This document shows, in pieces, positions 24,077-33,376 of a stretch of 64,000 nt of DNA; within the stretch, counting starts at the first letter, position 1; every line of letters begins with the position of its first letter. A model generated the notes under the pieces. That model did no database searches and had not been told where the DNA came from. It saw only the letters and a list, made by a program, of their open reading frames with translations. The stretch is taken from the NCBI RefSeq assembly GCF_025993685.1, contig NZ_DAJPEN010000001.1:2108001-2172000 (forward strand), read 5' to 3'. A program made the position numbers and the translations under genes. The DNA is from Bacteroides mediterraneensis (GTDB taxonomy: Bacteria; Bacteroidota; Bacteroidia; Bacteroidales; Bacteroidaceae).

Positions 24077-24556
24077 ATGAAAAATTCGATAATTGAGAAT
24101 TTGAAGAGCTATAATTTTGAAGGTTTCATAACAATTGCTAAATTAAGAGATAATAGAGCAATAATACCTCAAATGCCAGGAGTTTATTTAGTTCTACGGT
24201 TATCAGGATTAGAGCCACAATTTTTAGAAACAGGAACTGGAGGTTTCTTTAAGCAAAGAAATCCCAACGTTTCAATAGAAACACTGAAAGACAAATGGTT
24301 AAAAGGTGAATCATTGTTATATATAGGTAAGGCGACAAATCTTAATTCCCGTCTAAGTTCATATTTAAAATTTGGACAACATCAAAATGTAGGACATTGG
24401 GGTGGTCGTTTTATTTGGCAATTGGCAGATGCTAACGATTTAATTATTTGCTGGAAAGTTTTAGAAGATATCATTCCACGAGATTATGAAAAAGCTTTCT
24501 TGCAAAAGTTTTATGAAGCTAATGGGAAATTACCATTCGCAAATCTACAAAAATAA
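24077..24556 (+). CDS. GIY-YIG domain protein between carA and carB
   Basis: 159 residues, more AT-rich than carA and carB. The nuclease-fold motifs are visible: GVY at 35-37, YIG at 82-84 followed by KATNLNSRL (Lys85, Arg92) and Glu138 in DYEKAFLQKF. Members include UvrC, homing endonucleases and small stand-alone proteins. It lies 22 bp after carA and 13 bp before carB, in the same direction, so it is cotranscribed. I see no homing site or intron, so it is not an obvious mobile element. Its substrate is unknown. Confidence 0.75.
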   Translation: MKNSIIENLKSYNFEGFITIAKLRDNRAIIPQMPGVYLVLRLSGLEPQFLETGTGGFFKQRNPNVSIETLKDKWLKGESLLYIGKATNLNSRLSSYLKFGQHQNVGHWGGRFIWQLADANDLIICWKVLEDIIPRDYEKAFLQKFYEANGKLPFANLQK

Positions 24557-24569
24557 AAGAAAACAGAAT

Positions 24570-27500
24570 ATGAAAGATAACATAAAGAAAGTACTATTAT
24601 TAGGTTCAGGAGCCCTGAAAATCGGTGAAGCAGGTGAATTCGACTACTCCGGCTCACAGGCCCTGAAAGCCCTGAAGGAAGAAGGTATCGAAACCATTCT
24701 GATTAACCCGAACATTGCCACCGTGCAGACCTCGGAAGGTGTGGCCGACAAAATTTACTTCCTGCCCGTCACTCCTTATTTCGTAGAGAAAGTCATCGCC
24801 AAGGAACGTCCCGACGGTGTGCTGCTGTCGTTCGGTGGACAGACAGCCTTAAACTGCGGTGTAGCTCTTTACAAGGCAGGCGTATTCGAAAAGTACAATG
24901 CCCGCGTACTCGGTACTCCGGTACAGGCCATCATGGATACGGAAGACCGTGAGCTGTTCGTACAGAAACTGGACGAAATCCATGTAAAGACCATCAAGAG
25001 TGAAGCGGTAGAAAATATCGAAGATGCCCGCCGTGCTGCTAAGGAACTGGGCTATCCGGTCATCATCCGTGCAGCATACGCACTGGGAGGTCTGGGTTCC
25101 GGCTTCTGCGACAACGAAGAAGAACTGAACGTGCTGGCCGAAAAAGCCTTCTCTTTCTCTCCGCAGGTCTTGGTAGAAAAGAGCTTGAAAGGCTGGAAGG
25201 AGGTAGAATATGAAGTAGTGCGCGACCGCTTCGACAACTGTATCACGGTCTGCAACATGGAAAACTTCGACCCACTGGGTATCCACACCGGTGAAAGTAT
25301 CGTTATCGCACCTTCACAGACACTGACCAACAGCGAATACCACAAACTTCGTGAACTGGCCATCCGCATCATCCGCCACATCGGTATCGTGGGTGAATGT
25401 AACGTACAGTATGCCTTCGACCCGGAATCGGAAGACTACCGCGTGATTGAGGTAAACGCCCGTCTGAGCCGTTCTTCTGCCCTGGCATCTAAAGCAACCG
25501 GTTATCCGCTGGCTTTCGTCGCTGCCAAGCTGGGTCTGGGTTACGGATTATTCGACCTGAAGAACTCTGTCACTAAGACTACTTCTGCCTTCTTTGAACC
25601 GGCATTGGACTACGTGGTATGTAAGATTCCTCGCTGGGACTTGGGTAAGTTCCACGGCGTAGACCGCGAGCTGGGTTCCAGCATGAAGTCAGTAGGTGAA
25701 GTCATGGCCATCGGACGTACTTTTGAAGAAGCCATCCAGAAAGGTCTGCGTATGATTGGTCAGGGCATGCACGGTTTCGTGGAAAACAAGGAACTCCAGA
25801 TTGCCGATGTAGACAAGGCCCTGCGCGAACCGACCGATAAGCGTATCTTCGTCATCTCAAAAGCCATGCGCGCCGGCTACACCGTAGACCAGATTCACGA
25901 CCTTACCAAGATTGACAAATGGTTCCTCGACAAGCTGATGAACATCATGCAGACTTCCAAAGAGCTGCACGAGTGGGGCAACAACCACAAACTGCTGTCA
26001 CAGCTTCCGAACGAACTTCTTTATAAAGCAAAACGTCAAGGATTCTCCGACTTCCAGGTGGCACGCGCCATCGGTTACGAAGGCGACATGGAAGATGCCA
26101 TCCTCGATATCCGCAAGCACCGTAAGAGCGTAGGTATCGTTCCGGTAGTGAAACAAATCGATACACTGGCCGCTGAATATCCGGCACAGACCAACTACCT
26201 GTATCTGACCTACAGCGGTGTGGCCAACGATGTACACTACCTGGGTGACCACAAGAGTATCGTCGTACTCGGTTCAGGTGCCTACCGTATCGGTTCATCC
26301 GTAGAATTCGACTGGTGCGGCGTTCAGGCCCTGAACACCATCCGCAAGGAAGGCTATCGTTCCGTCATGATTAACTACAACCCGGAAACCGTATCTACCG
26401 ACTACGATATGTGCGACCGTCTGTACTTCGACGAACTGACCTTCGAACGTGTAATGGATATCCTCGACCTGGAAAACCCGCACGGTGTGATTGTATCTAC
26501 CGGCGGACAGATTCCAAACAATCTGGCTCTCCGTCTGGATGCACAGCACATCCACATCCTGGGCACCTCTGCCAAGAGCATCGACAACGCAGAAGACCGC
26601 GACAAGTTCTCGGCTATGCTTGACCGCATCGGCGTAGACCAGCCGGAATGGAGCGCACTGACTTCCATGGAAGACATCAACGCCTTCATCCAGAAAGTTG
26701 GCTTCCCGGTTCTGGTTCGTCCGTCATACGTACTCTCCGGTGCTGCCATGAACGTATGCTCCAACCAGGAAGAACTGGAACGCTTCCTGCAGCTGGCCGC
26801 CAACGTATCCAAGAAGCATCCGGTAGTAGTCAGCCAGTTCATCGAACATGCCAAGGAAGTAGAGATGGATGCCGTGGCACAGAACGGTGAAATCGTTGCC
26901 TACGCCATCAGTGAACACATCGAGTTTGCCGGAGTTCACTCAGGTGACGCCACTATCCAGTTCCCGCCGCAGAAACTGTACGTAGAAACCGTACGCCGCA
27001 TCAAGCGCATCAGCCGTCAGATTGCGAAAGAACTGAACATCTCCGGTCCGTTCAACATCCAGTTCCTTGCCCGCGAAAATGACATCAAGGTGATTGAATG
27101 TAACCTGCGTGCCAGCCGTTCGTTCCCGTTTGTCAGCAAGGTATTGAAAATCAACTTCATCGAACTGGCTACGAAAGTCATGCTGGGATTGCCGGTAGAA
27201 AAGCCGGAAAAGAACCTCTTCGAACTCGACTATGTAGGTATCAAGGCCAGTCAGTTCTCCTTCAACCGTTTGCAGAAAGCCGACCCGGTACTGGGTGTCG
27301 ACATGGCTTCTACCGGTGAAGTAGGCTGTATCGGTGAAGACACTTCATGTGCCGTACTGAAATCCATGCTTTCTGTAGGCTACCGCATTCCGGAAAAGAA
27401 CATCCTGATGTCTACCGGCACACCGAAGCAGAAAGTGGAAATGCTGAAAGCTGCCCATGAATTGAAGGACAAAGGCTACAACATCTTCGCTACAGGTGGT

Positions 27501-27797
27501 ACTTCCAAGTTCCTGACTGAAAACGGCATTGAGAACACCCGCGTATTCTGGCCGAGCGAAGAAGGCAAACCGCAGGCACTGGAAATGTTACACAAGAAGG
27601 AAATTGACATGGTAGTCAACATTCCGCGTGATTTGAGCGCCGGCGAGCTGGACAACGGTTACAAAATCCGCCGTGCTGCCATCGACCTGAACATTCCGTT
27701 GATTACGAATGCTCGTCTGGCAAGCGCCTTCATCCATGCCTTCTGCACGATGAGCATCGACGACATTGCAATCAAGAGCTGGGACGAATATAAATAA
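24570..27797 (+). CDS. carB: carbamoyl-phosphate synthase large subunit
   Basis: 1075 residues from the ATG at 24570 (MKDNIKKVLLLGSGALKIGE). The open frame to 24486 runs back over the preceding gene and is not used. It has two ATP-grasp halves, the first with GSGALKIGEAGEFDYSGSQA and NARLSRSSALASKATGYP, the second with VLGSGAYRIGSSVEFDWCG and NLRASRSFPFVSKVL, and a C-terminal MGS-like allosteric domain (about 930-1075, FATGGTSKFL). It makes carbamoyl phosphate from bicarbonate, ammonia and 2 ATP. A terminator follows. Confidence 0.97.
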   Translation: MKDNIKKVLLLGSGALKIGEAGEFDYSGSQALKALKEEGIETILINPNIATVQTSEGVADKIYFLPVTPYFVEKVIAKERPDGVLLSFGGQTALNCGVALYKAGVFEKYNARVLGTPVQAIMDTEDRELFVQKLDEIHVKTIKSEAVENIEDARRAAKELGYPVIIRAAYALGGLGSGFCDNEEELNVLAEKAFSFSPQVLVEKSLKGWKEVEYEVVRDRFDNCITVCNMENFDPLGIHTGESIVIAPSQTLTNSEYHKLRELAIRIIRHIGIVGECNVQYAFDPESEDYRVIEVNARLSRSSALASKATGYPLAFVAAKLGLGYGLFDLKNSVTKTTSAFFEPALDYVVCKIPRWDLGKFHGVDRELGSSMKSVGEVMAIGRTFEEAIQKGLRMIGQGMHGFVENKELQIADVDKALREPTDKRIFVISKAMRAGYTVDQIHDLTKIDKWFLDKLMNIMQTSKELHEWGNNHKLLSQLPNELLYKAKRQGFSDFQVARAIGYEGDMEDAILDIRKHRKSVGIVPVVKQIDTLAAEYPAQTNYLYLTYSGVANDVHYLGDHKSIVVLGSGAYRIGSSVEFDWCGVQALNTIRKEGYRSVMINYNPETVSTDYDMCDRLYFDELTFERVMDILDLENPHGVIVSTGGQIPNNLALRLDAQHIHILGTSAKSIDNAEDRDKFSAMLDRIGVDQPEWSALTSMEDINAFIQKVGFPVLVRPSYVLSGAAMNVCSNQEELERFLQLAANVSKKHPVVVSQFIEHAKEVEMDAVAQNGEIVAYAISEHIEFAGVHSGDATIQFPPQKLYVETVRRIKRISRQIAKELNISGPFNIQFLARENDIKVIECNLRASRSFPFVSKVLKINFIELATKVMLGLPVEKPEKNLFELDYVGIKASQFSFNRLQKADPVLGVDMASTGEVGCIGEDTSCAVLKSMLSVGYRIPEKNILMSTGTPKQKVEMLKAAHELKDKGYNIFATGGTSKFLTENGIENTRVFWPSEEGKPQALEMLHKKEIDMVVNIPRDLSAGELDNGYKIRRAAIDLNIPLITNARLASAFIHAFCTMSIDDIAIKSWDEYK

Positions 27798-27828
27798 TCC
27801 GTACAGCCGAAGATATAGATAAAATTAT

Positions 27829-27876
27829 CCCCTCCCGAACTCTCCGTTATGAATGAGTTTGGGAGGGGATTTTTTA
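27829..27876 (+). terminator. terminator of the carAB operon
   Basis: CCCCTCCC with AACTC pairs with GAGTTTGGGAGGGG and is followed by ATTTTTT. Confidence 0.9.
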
Positions 27877-27964
27877 TCTATCATCCGACGCAAATTAACT
27901 TGCTATGAAAAAATATATGATTACATTTGCGTAAAAATATTTTTTATGCCGGAACACCTTAAAC

Positions 27965-27972
27965 TACCTTTG
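27965..27972 (+). promoter_or_regulatory. promoter -7 element, small membrane protein gene
   Basis: TACCTTTG matches TAnnTTTG; the start codon lies 57 bp downstream. Confidence 0.55.
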
Positions 27973-28028
27973 TGTTTGCGGCTTCACAAGAATACAGATA
28001 ATATTATAATTCAGTAAACTTAAACAAT

Positions 28029-28244
28029 ATGAAGAATAATATAATTGGATTTGTGACCTACCTTTTGGCTACCATTTTGTTTTCTCCGTCAGTAGGTGTC
28101 ATCTTACTCGCAATGAAAGAAAATTCAGACAGATGCCACTATTATGGAGGAAAATGGAATATGACCGATATAGTCCTCGGACTGGTGGCAATCATTATTG
28201 GAGTGGCTATAAGATACTTTTTTGATTTTAAAATCAATCTATAG
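28029..28244 (+). CDS. small two-helix membrane protein
   Basis: 71 residues with hydrophobic segments at about 7-27 (FVTYLLATILFSPSVGVILL) and 47-64, split by a polar loop with a Cys-His pair (DRCHYYGGKW). It has its own promoter and lies between carB and a HicB-like gene. No family was recognised. Its nearness to the CRISPR locus gives no functional hint. Confidence 0.5.
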   Translation: MKNNIIGFVTYLLATILFSPSVGVILLAMKENSDRCHYYGGKWNMTDIVLGLVAIIIGVAIRYFFDFKINL

Positions 28245-28279
28245 GTATAACTTTTGAATTTACGCATGTTTTTATCAAT

Positions 28280-28337
28280 AGTCCTTCCCCGATAATAAAT
28301 CTTATAGTATTGTAAGAAAACTCCACGTGGGAGGACT
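28280..28337. repeat. isolated copy of the shufflon site with an imperfect opposed copy
   Basis: GTGGGAGGACT at 28327-28337 is identical to the phage shufflon core. AGTCCTTCCCC at 28280-28290 matches the opposed form at 9 of 11 positions. The two flank 36 bp of AT-rich sequence. It is outside the phage, upstream of the HicB-like gene. Confidence 0.5.
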
Positions 28338-28494
28338 TTATTGCATTCCATAAAGCATAATAAACGATGTACCCACAAATGACACGTAGCTTCGTATCAT
28401 GGCCTTTTGGGTTGGTAAAACACCAGAAGAGTAGATAGCTTTACAATGTATATGCTTATTAAGTCCATATCTTTTCCATACAACAATAACAGTC

Positions 28495-28704
28495 ATGAAA
28501 GCAGTTGAAGTAATTGTAGAAAACGCAGGCAGCAACTTGAGTGCCTACATCGAAGGAGTTCCCATTATCACAGTAGGCAATGACCTGAAAGCAATTGAAA
28601 AACACATGACAGAAGCCATTGATCTATATCTAAAAGAAAGCCCAAATCCTTGCGAAATACTCAAGGGAGAATTTACACTGAGATTCAAAACAGAAACGGC
28701 ATAA
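28495..28704 (+). CDS. HicB-like protein, no HicA partner
   Basis: 69 residues resembling the N-terminal partial RNase H-like fold of HicB antitoxins (VEVIVENAGSNLSAYIEG, then IEKHMTEAIDLYLKE). It lacks the DNA-binding tail of full HicB, and no HicA toxin frame is adjacent. It may be a regulator or a remnant of a toxin-antitoxin pair. It ends at the tracrRNA terminator, convergent with the tracrRNA. Confidence 0.5.
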   Translation: MKAVEVIVENAGSNLSAYIEGVPIITVGNDLKAIEKHMTEAIDLYLKESPNPCEILKGEFTLRFKTETA

Positions 28705-28732
28705 AAAAGCCCACCGATAAAGGACGATGGGC
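28703..28732 (-). terminator. terminator of the tracrRNA
   Basis: GCCCATCG and CGGTGGGC pair on the minus strand (28709-28732), followed by TTTTTT (28708-28703). It is also a convergent end for the HicB-like gene. Confidence 0.85.
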
Positions 28733-28790
28733 AAGAGCCTAAATGTTTTCACAACGGAATAATCCTTATTGTGATTTGCTTCATTTTAGT
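28704..28790 (-). ncRNA. tracrRNA of the type II-C CRISPR system
   Basis: The minus strand at 28792-28768 is an anti-repeat complementary to the 5' half of the CRISPR repeat (AGTACTAAAATGAAGCAAATCACAAT, with one base missing relative to the repeat), followed by the CACAATAAGG nexus typical of type II-C tracrRNAs and a terminator hairpin. It pairs with precursor crRNA for RNase III processing and binds Cas9. The promoter is TTTG at 28826-28823, 20 nt, TAGCTTTG at 28802-28795. The gene is divergent from cas9. The 5' end is estimated from the promoter. Confidence 0.85.
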
Positions 28791-28794
28791 ATTA

Positions 28795-28826
28795 CAAAGC
28801 TAGGAAGAAAAAACGGGAGAAACAAA
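28795..28826 (-). promoter_or_regulatory. promoter of the tracrRNA
   Basis: Minus strand TTTG, exactly 20 nt, TAGCTTTG. Both boxes are full consensus; the start should fall near 28790, at the anti-repeat. Confidence 0.8.
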
Positions 28827-28846
28827 CATTTCTCATAAAAAGTTAG

Positions 28847-28854
28847 TAGCTTTG
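28847..28854 (+). promoter_or_regulatory. promoter -7 element of the cas operon
   Basis: TAGCTTTG, 25 bp before the cas9 start. The same -7 sequence serves the divergent tracrRNA. The -33 box is weak. Confidence 0.6.
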
Positions 28855-28879
28855 AAAAACAACCCAATAAACCAAAGTT

Positions 28880-31800
28880 ATGAAGCACATTTTAGGATTA
28901 GATTTAGGAACCAACAGCATAGGATGGGCAGTTATTAATGCCACAACTGATGAAAACACTCAAAAAGAACAACTCATAGGAATCAACGCGGCAGGCAGCA
29001 GAATTATTCCTATGGATGCCGCCCAATTAGGAGATTTCAATAAAGGAAATACCGTTTCACAAACAGCTAACCGCACACAATACCGCAATACCCGACGATT
29101 ATATGAACGGAAAAAGCTTCGCCGGGAAAGACTACACCGCGTATTGCAACTATTAGGGTTCCTCCCACCCCTTTACGCTGCTCAATTAGACCGATATGGA
29201 AAATTTATAGCTAATTCAGAGCCAAAGCTAGCTTGGGAAAAAGGAGCAAACCATTTACCACACTTTATCTTTCAAAAATCTTTTCAAGAAATGCTGAAAG
29301 ACTTTTCACAAAAAGATGGAAGTGCTAAAAAGGTACCTTACGACTGGACTTTATTCTACCTACGCAAAAAAGCCCTTACACAAAAAATAGAGAAAGAAGA
29401 ACTGGCTTGGATTCTTCTAAATTTCAACCAAAAAAGAGGATACTACCAACTACGGGAAGAAGAAGCCGAAAAGCCCGCACCTAAGACAAGGCAATATTTT
29501 GACAATCAAATTATAACAGAAATCGTTGATACTGGAGAAATTTATAAAGGATTAAAAATCTTTATCCTCACTTTAGCAAATGGAGAAAAAGGTAAATGGT
29601 TTGGGAAAAACATGCCCGACTGGAAAGGGCAAAAGAAAGATATCATAGTAAGCATAGATTTGGATAAAAATGGAAATGACAAATGTGATGAAAATGGAGA
29701 GCTCACCCGCCGTTTTAAAATTCCCACTGAGAAGGAATGGGAAGAACAATGGGGACTTGTCAAAGCTAAAACCGAAAAAGAGCTGAACGTTTCAGGAAAG
29801 AAAGTTGGTACTTATATTTACGATACATTATTACAAGCACCCGACCAAAAAATTCGAGGAAAACTGATTCGCACCATCGAACGTAAGTATTACAAGGAAG
29901 AACTCTATCAAATACTAACGACACAAGAAAAGTTCCACCCCGAACTACAGGACAAAAACTTGTTGCAAGCCTGCATTGAAGAGTTGTATCCCAGCAACGA
30001 AGCACATCGCAATACAATTTCTAAATATAGTATGTCCAAATTGCTCGTTGAGGATGTCATATTCTATCAACGTCCACTGAAAAGCAAGAAATCACTCATC
30101 AGCGACTGCCCGTATGAGGAGCATACTTATGTAGATAAGGAAACCGGAGAAATCCATACCGTCCCGGTGAAATGTATTGCCAAATCTCATCCCCTCTTCC
30201 AGGAATTCCGTCTTTGGCAGTTCCTGTCCAATTTGAGAATCTATCAAAAAGAAGGGACCCTCAATGGAAAGTTCACCACAGACATAGATGTAACTAATGA
30301 ATTTCTGAAAAATGCAGACGATTATGTGAATCTTTTTGATTGGCTCAACCAAAAGAAAGAAATCAAACAAGATGCGTTTCTCAAATATCCAGCATTTGGA
30401 TTAAAGAAAAATGTGGCAAACTATCGCTGGAATTACGTGGAAGATAAAACATATCCCTGCAATGAGACACATTCCAGAATACTATTCTATTGGGGAAAAG
30501 CAGGTATAGACCAATCGCTTCTGACTACCGATATGGAAGAAAAACTTTGGCATATTTTATATTCCATTTCAGATAAAGAAGAACTCCGGCAAGCATTGCT
30601 ACATTTTGCTGATAAAAACAAGTTGGGAAATAAGTTTGCAGATGTTTTCCAACAAATACCACCATTCAAAAAAGACTATGGCTCCTATTCTGCCAAAGCC
30701 CTCAAAAAACTGCTTCCTCTCATGCGAATGGGAAAATACTGGCATCCAGAATCAATAGATAACGCAACCCTCACCCGCATCCATCAAATTCTGAACGGAG
30801 AAATGGACGAAGCAACCGCACACAGAATAAAAGAAAAGACTATCCATTTAGATAGCCTCTCTTCATTCCAGGGACTACCTTCATGGTTAGCATGCTATAT
30901 TGTATATAACCGACACTCTGAAATAAAAGACATTACGAAATGGCAGCAACCTTCAGATATTGATGCTTACTTACAATCATTCAAGCAACATTCACTGCAT
31001 AATCCTATCGTGGAGCAGATTATAATGGAAACTTTACGTACTGTACGCGATATATGGAAACAAATAGGCCATATCGATGAAATTCATGTCGAATTGGGAC
31101 GTGAAATGAAGAATCCTGCGGAAAAACGCAAAAGACTCACCCAACAAATACAAGAAAACGAAAATACCAATCTGCGTATCAAGACACTTCTCACTGAGTT
31201 TGCAAAGCCGGAATTTGAAATCGAGAATGTACGTCCCCACTCTCCCAATCAACAGGATTTATTACGCATATATGAAGAAGAAGTCTTACACGAAGAAGCT
31301 AAAAATATGCCGGAAGATATAGCCACTATCCTGAAAAAGTTTAATGAAACTGATGCAAAAAAACGCCCCTCTACTTCTGATGTATTACGCTACAAATGCT
31401 GGCTGGAACAGAAATATCGCTCACCTTATACGGGAGCCATGATTCCATTGGGAAAACTGTTTACTCCTGCCTACGAAATTGAACATATTATCCCACAATC
31501 TCGCTACTTTGATGATTCATTCACAAACAAAGTTATTTGTGAAGCAGAGGTCAACAAGCTCAAAGGAAATATGCTAGGCTATGAGTTCATAAAGAACAAC
31601 TCAGGGAAAATAGTTGAATTAGGCTTCGGACAAAAAGTAAAAATACAAACCGTAGAAGCCTATGAATTGTTTGTAAAAGAACACTACTCATACAACCCGG
31701 TCAAGATGAAGAAACTGTTGATGGAAGATATTCCTGAACAGTTTATCCAACGGCAGTTAAACGACAGTCGTTACATCAGCAAGTTTATCAAATCATTATT

Positions 31801-33376
31801 GTCGAATATTGTTCGTGAAGAAGAATCTGAGGCCACTTCCAAAAATATCATTGTTTGTACCGGGGGTGTTACCGACCGTCTGAAAAAAGACTGGGGAATT
31901 AATGATATATGGAATAAAATTATTCTACCTCGTTTCTTGCGGTTAAATGAAATTACAAACAGCGACCACTTCACCACAACCAATACTAACAATAAGATAA
32001 TCCCCACCATGCCCTTAGCATTACAAAAGGGATTCAACAAAAAACGTATTGACCATCGTCATCACGCCATGGATGCCATTGTCATAGCCTGTGCCAATCG
32101 GAATATAGTCAATTATCTGAACAATGAATCAGCCAGCAAAAATGCAAAAATCTCACGTTTGGACTTGCGTCAGATTTTATGTAAAAAGACAAAAACCGAT
32201 GCTTCAGGGAATTATCAATGGATAATAAACAAACCATGGGAAACATTTACCCAAGATGTTTATGCAACTCTGGCGAATATTATTGTCAGTTTCAAGCAAA
32301 ATTTACGTATCATCAATAAAACGACTAATCACTATTTCCGCTATCAAAATGGGAAAAAGGTACAATGTGCGCAAGAAACAGGAGATAGCTGGGCTATCCG
32401 TAAACCCATGCACAAAGAGACTGTATATGGAGAGATTAATTTACGCAAAATAACCACCGTCTCTCTAAAAGCCGCGCTAGAAAATCCACAAAGGATTGTA
32501 GAAAAAGATTTAAAGAAAAGAATAAAAGAATTATTGCAACAAGGATTTAACGAAAAGCAAATAAAAAAATATTTTGAGGAAAATAAAGATACTTGGCAGG
32601 ATGTAAACCTGAAGAAAATCCAATTCTATTCTTTCACAAAAGAGGGAAAAGAACGTTTCTTTGCAAGCCGCGAATCCCTAGATACAAGTTTCAATAACAA
32701 GAAAATTGAAGAAAAAGTTGCGGATACAGGAATACAACAAATTCTATTACATCATCTAGAGCAAAATAATAACGATCCAAACCAAGCATTTTCCCCTGAA
32801 GGCATTGAATGGATGAACAAAAACATTATATCCTTAAATAATGGCAAATGGCATCAACCAATATATAAAGTGCGGACATACGAACAAGCTGAAAAGTTTA
32901 CAGTAGGACAAACGGGTAACAAATCAGAAAAGTTCGTAGAAGCTGCTAAAGGTACAAACTTATTTTTTGCCATATACGAAACAGAGCACAAACGCAGTTT
33001 CGCCTCTGTTTCATTAAATGTGGTCATTGAACGGCTGAAAAAAGGATTGTCACCGGCACCTGAAGACAGTAAAGGAAATCTGCCTAAATATGTTTTGTCT
33101 CCTAATGATTTAGTATATGTTCCAACTCAAGAGGAAATAAAATGTGGGCACATCAATCAACCAATACAAAAAGACAGGATTTACAAGATGGTAAGTTGTA
33201 CAGAGGGGGAATGTCATTTCATACCATACTTTGTAGCAAATCCCATAATTCAGACTATTGAACTCGGGAGTAATAACAAAGCACAAAAATCTTGGCAAAA
33301 TGAAATGATAAAAGAAATATGCATTCCCATTAAAATAGACAGGCTAGGAAATATAACTTCATCAATTAGCTTATGA
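28880..33376 (+). CDS. cas9: type II-C CRISPR nuclease Cas9
   Basis: 1498 residues, the size of Bacteroides Cas9. RuvC-I is MKHILGLDLGTNSIGWAV with Asp8; the Arg-rich bridge helix is near residue 75 (RRLYERKKLRRERLHRVL). RuvC-II has Glu738 in IHVELGREM. The HNH domain has His869 in YEIEHIIPQS and the Asn of TNKVI. RuvC-III has His1062 and Asp1065 in DHRHHAMDAIVIA. It cuts both strands of DNA matched by crRNA:tracrRNA. All catalytic residues are present. The stop overlaps cas1 by 4 bp. The PAM cannot be read from the protein by eye. Confidence 0.97.
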   Translation: MKHILGLDLGTNSIGWAVINATTDENTQKEQLIGINAAGSRIIPMDAAQLGDFNKGNTVSQTANRTQYRNTRRLYERKKLRRERLHRVLQLLGFLPPLYAAQLDRYGKFIANSEPKLAWEKGANHLPHFIFQKSFQEMLKDFSQKDGSAKKVPYDWTLFYLRKKALTQKIEKEELAWILLNFNQKRGYYQLREEEAEKPAPKTRQYFDNQIITEIVDTGEIYKGLKIFILTLANGEKGKWFGKNMPDWKGQKKDIIVSIDLDKNGNDKCDENGELTRRFKIPTEKEWEEQWGLVKAKTEKELNVSGKKVGTYIYDTLLQAPDQKIRGKLIRTIERKYYKEELYQILTTQEKFHPELQDKNLLQACIEELYPSNEAHRNTISKYSMSKLLVEDVIFYQRPLKSKKSLISDCPYEEHTYVDKETGEIHTVPVKCIAKSHPLFQEFRLWQFLSNLRIYQKEGTLNGKFTTDIDVTNEFLKNADDYVNLFDWLNQKKEIKQDAFLKYPAFGLKKNVANYRWNYVEDKTYPCNETHSRILFYWGKAGIDQSLLTTDMEEKLWHILYSISDKEELRQALLHFADKNKLGNKFADVFQQIPPFKKDYGSYSAKALKKLLPLMRMGKYWHPESIDNATLTRIHQILNGEMDEATAHRIKEKTIHLDSLSSFQGLPSWLACYIVYNRHSEIKDITKWQQPSDIDAYLQSFKQHSLHNPIVEQIIMETLRTVRDIWKQIGHIDEIHVELGREMKNPAEKRKRLTQQIQENENTNLRIKTLLTEFAKPEFEIENVRPHSPNQQDLLRIYEEEVLHEEAKNMPEDIATILKKFNETDAKKRPSTSDVLRYKCWLEQKYRSPYTGAMIPLGKLFTPAYEIEHIIPQSRYFDDSFTNKVICEAEVNKLKGNMLGYEFIKNNSGKIVELGFGQKVKIQTVEAYELFVKEHYSYNPVKMKKLLMEDIPEQFIQRQLNDSRYISKFIKSLLSNIVREEESEATSKNIIVCTGGVTDRLKKDWGINDIWNKIILPRFLRLNEITNSDHFTTTNTNNKIIPTMPLALQKGFNKKRIDHRHHAMDAIVIACANRNIVNYLNNESASKNAKISRLDLRQILCKKTKTDASGNYQWIINKPWETFTQDVYATLANIIVSFKQNLRIINKTTNHYFRYQNGKKVQCAQETGDSWAIRKPMHKETVYGEINLRKITTVSLKAALENPQRIVEKDLKKRIKELLQQGFNEKQIKKYFEENKDTWQDVNLKKIQFYSFTKEGKERFFASRESLDTSFNNKKIEEKVADTGIQQILLHHLEQNNNDPNQAFSPEGIEWMNKNIISLNNGKWHQPIYKVRTYEQAEKFTVGQTGNKSEKFVEAAKGTNLFFAIYETEHKRSFASVSLNVVIERLKKGLSPAPEDSKGNLPKYVLSPNDLVYVPTQEEIKCGHINQPIQKDRIYKMVSCTEGECHFIPYFVANPIIQTIELGSNNKAQKSWQNEMIKEICIPIKIDRLGNITSSISL

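Noticed and set aside
24486..24569. Upstream start for carB
   Set aside because: It lies inside the GIY-YIG gene; the family N-terminus begins at the ATG at 24570.
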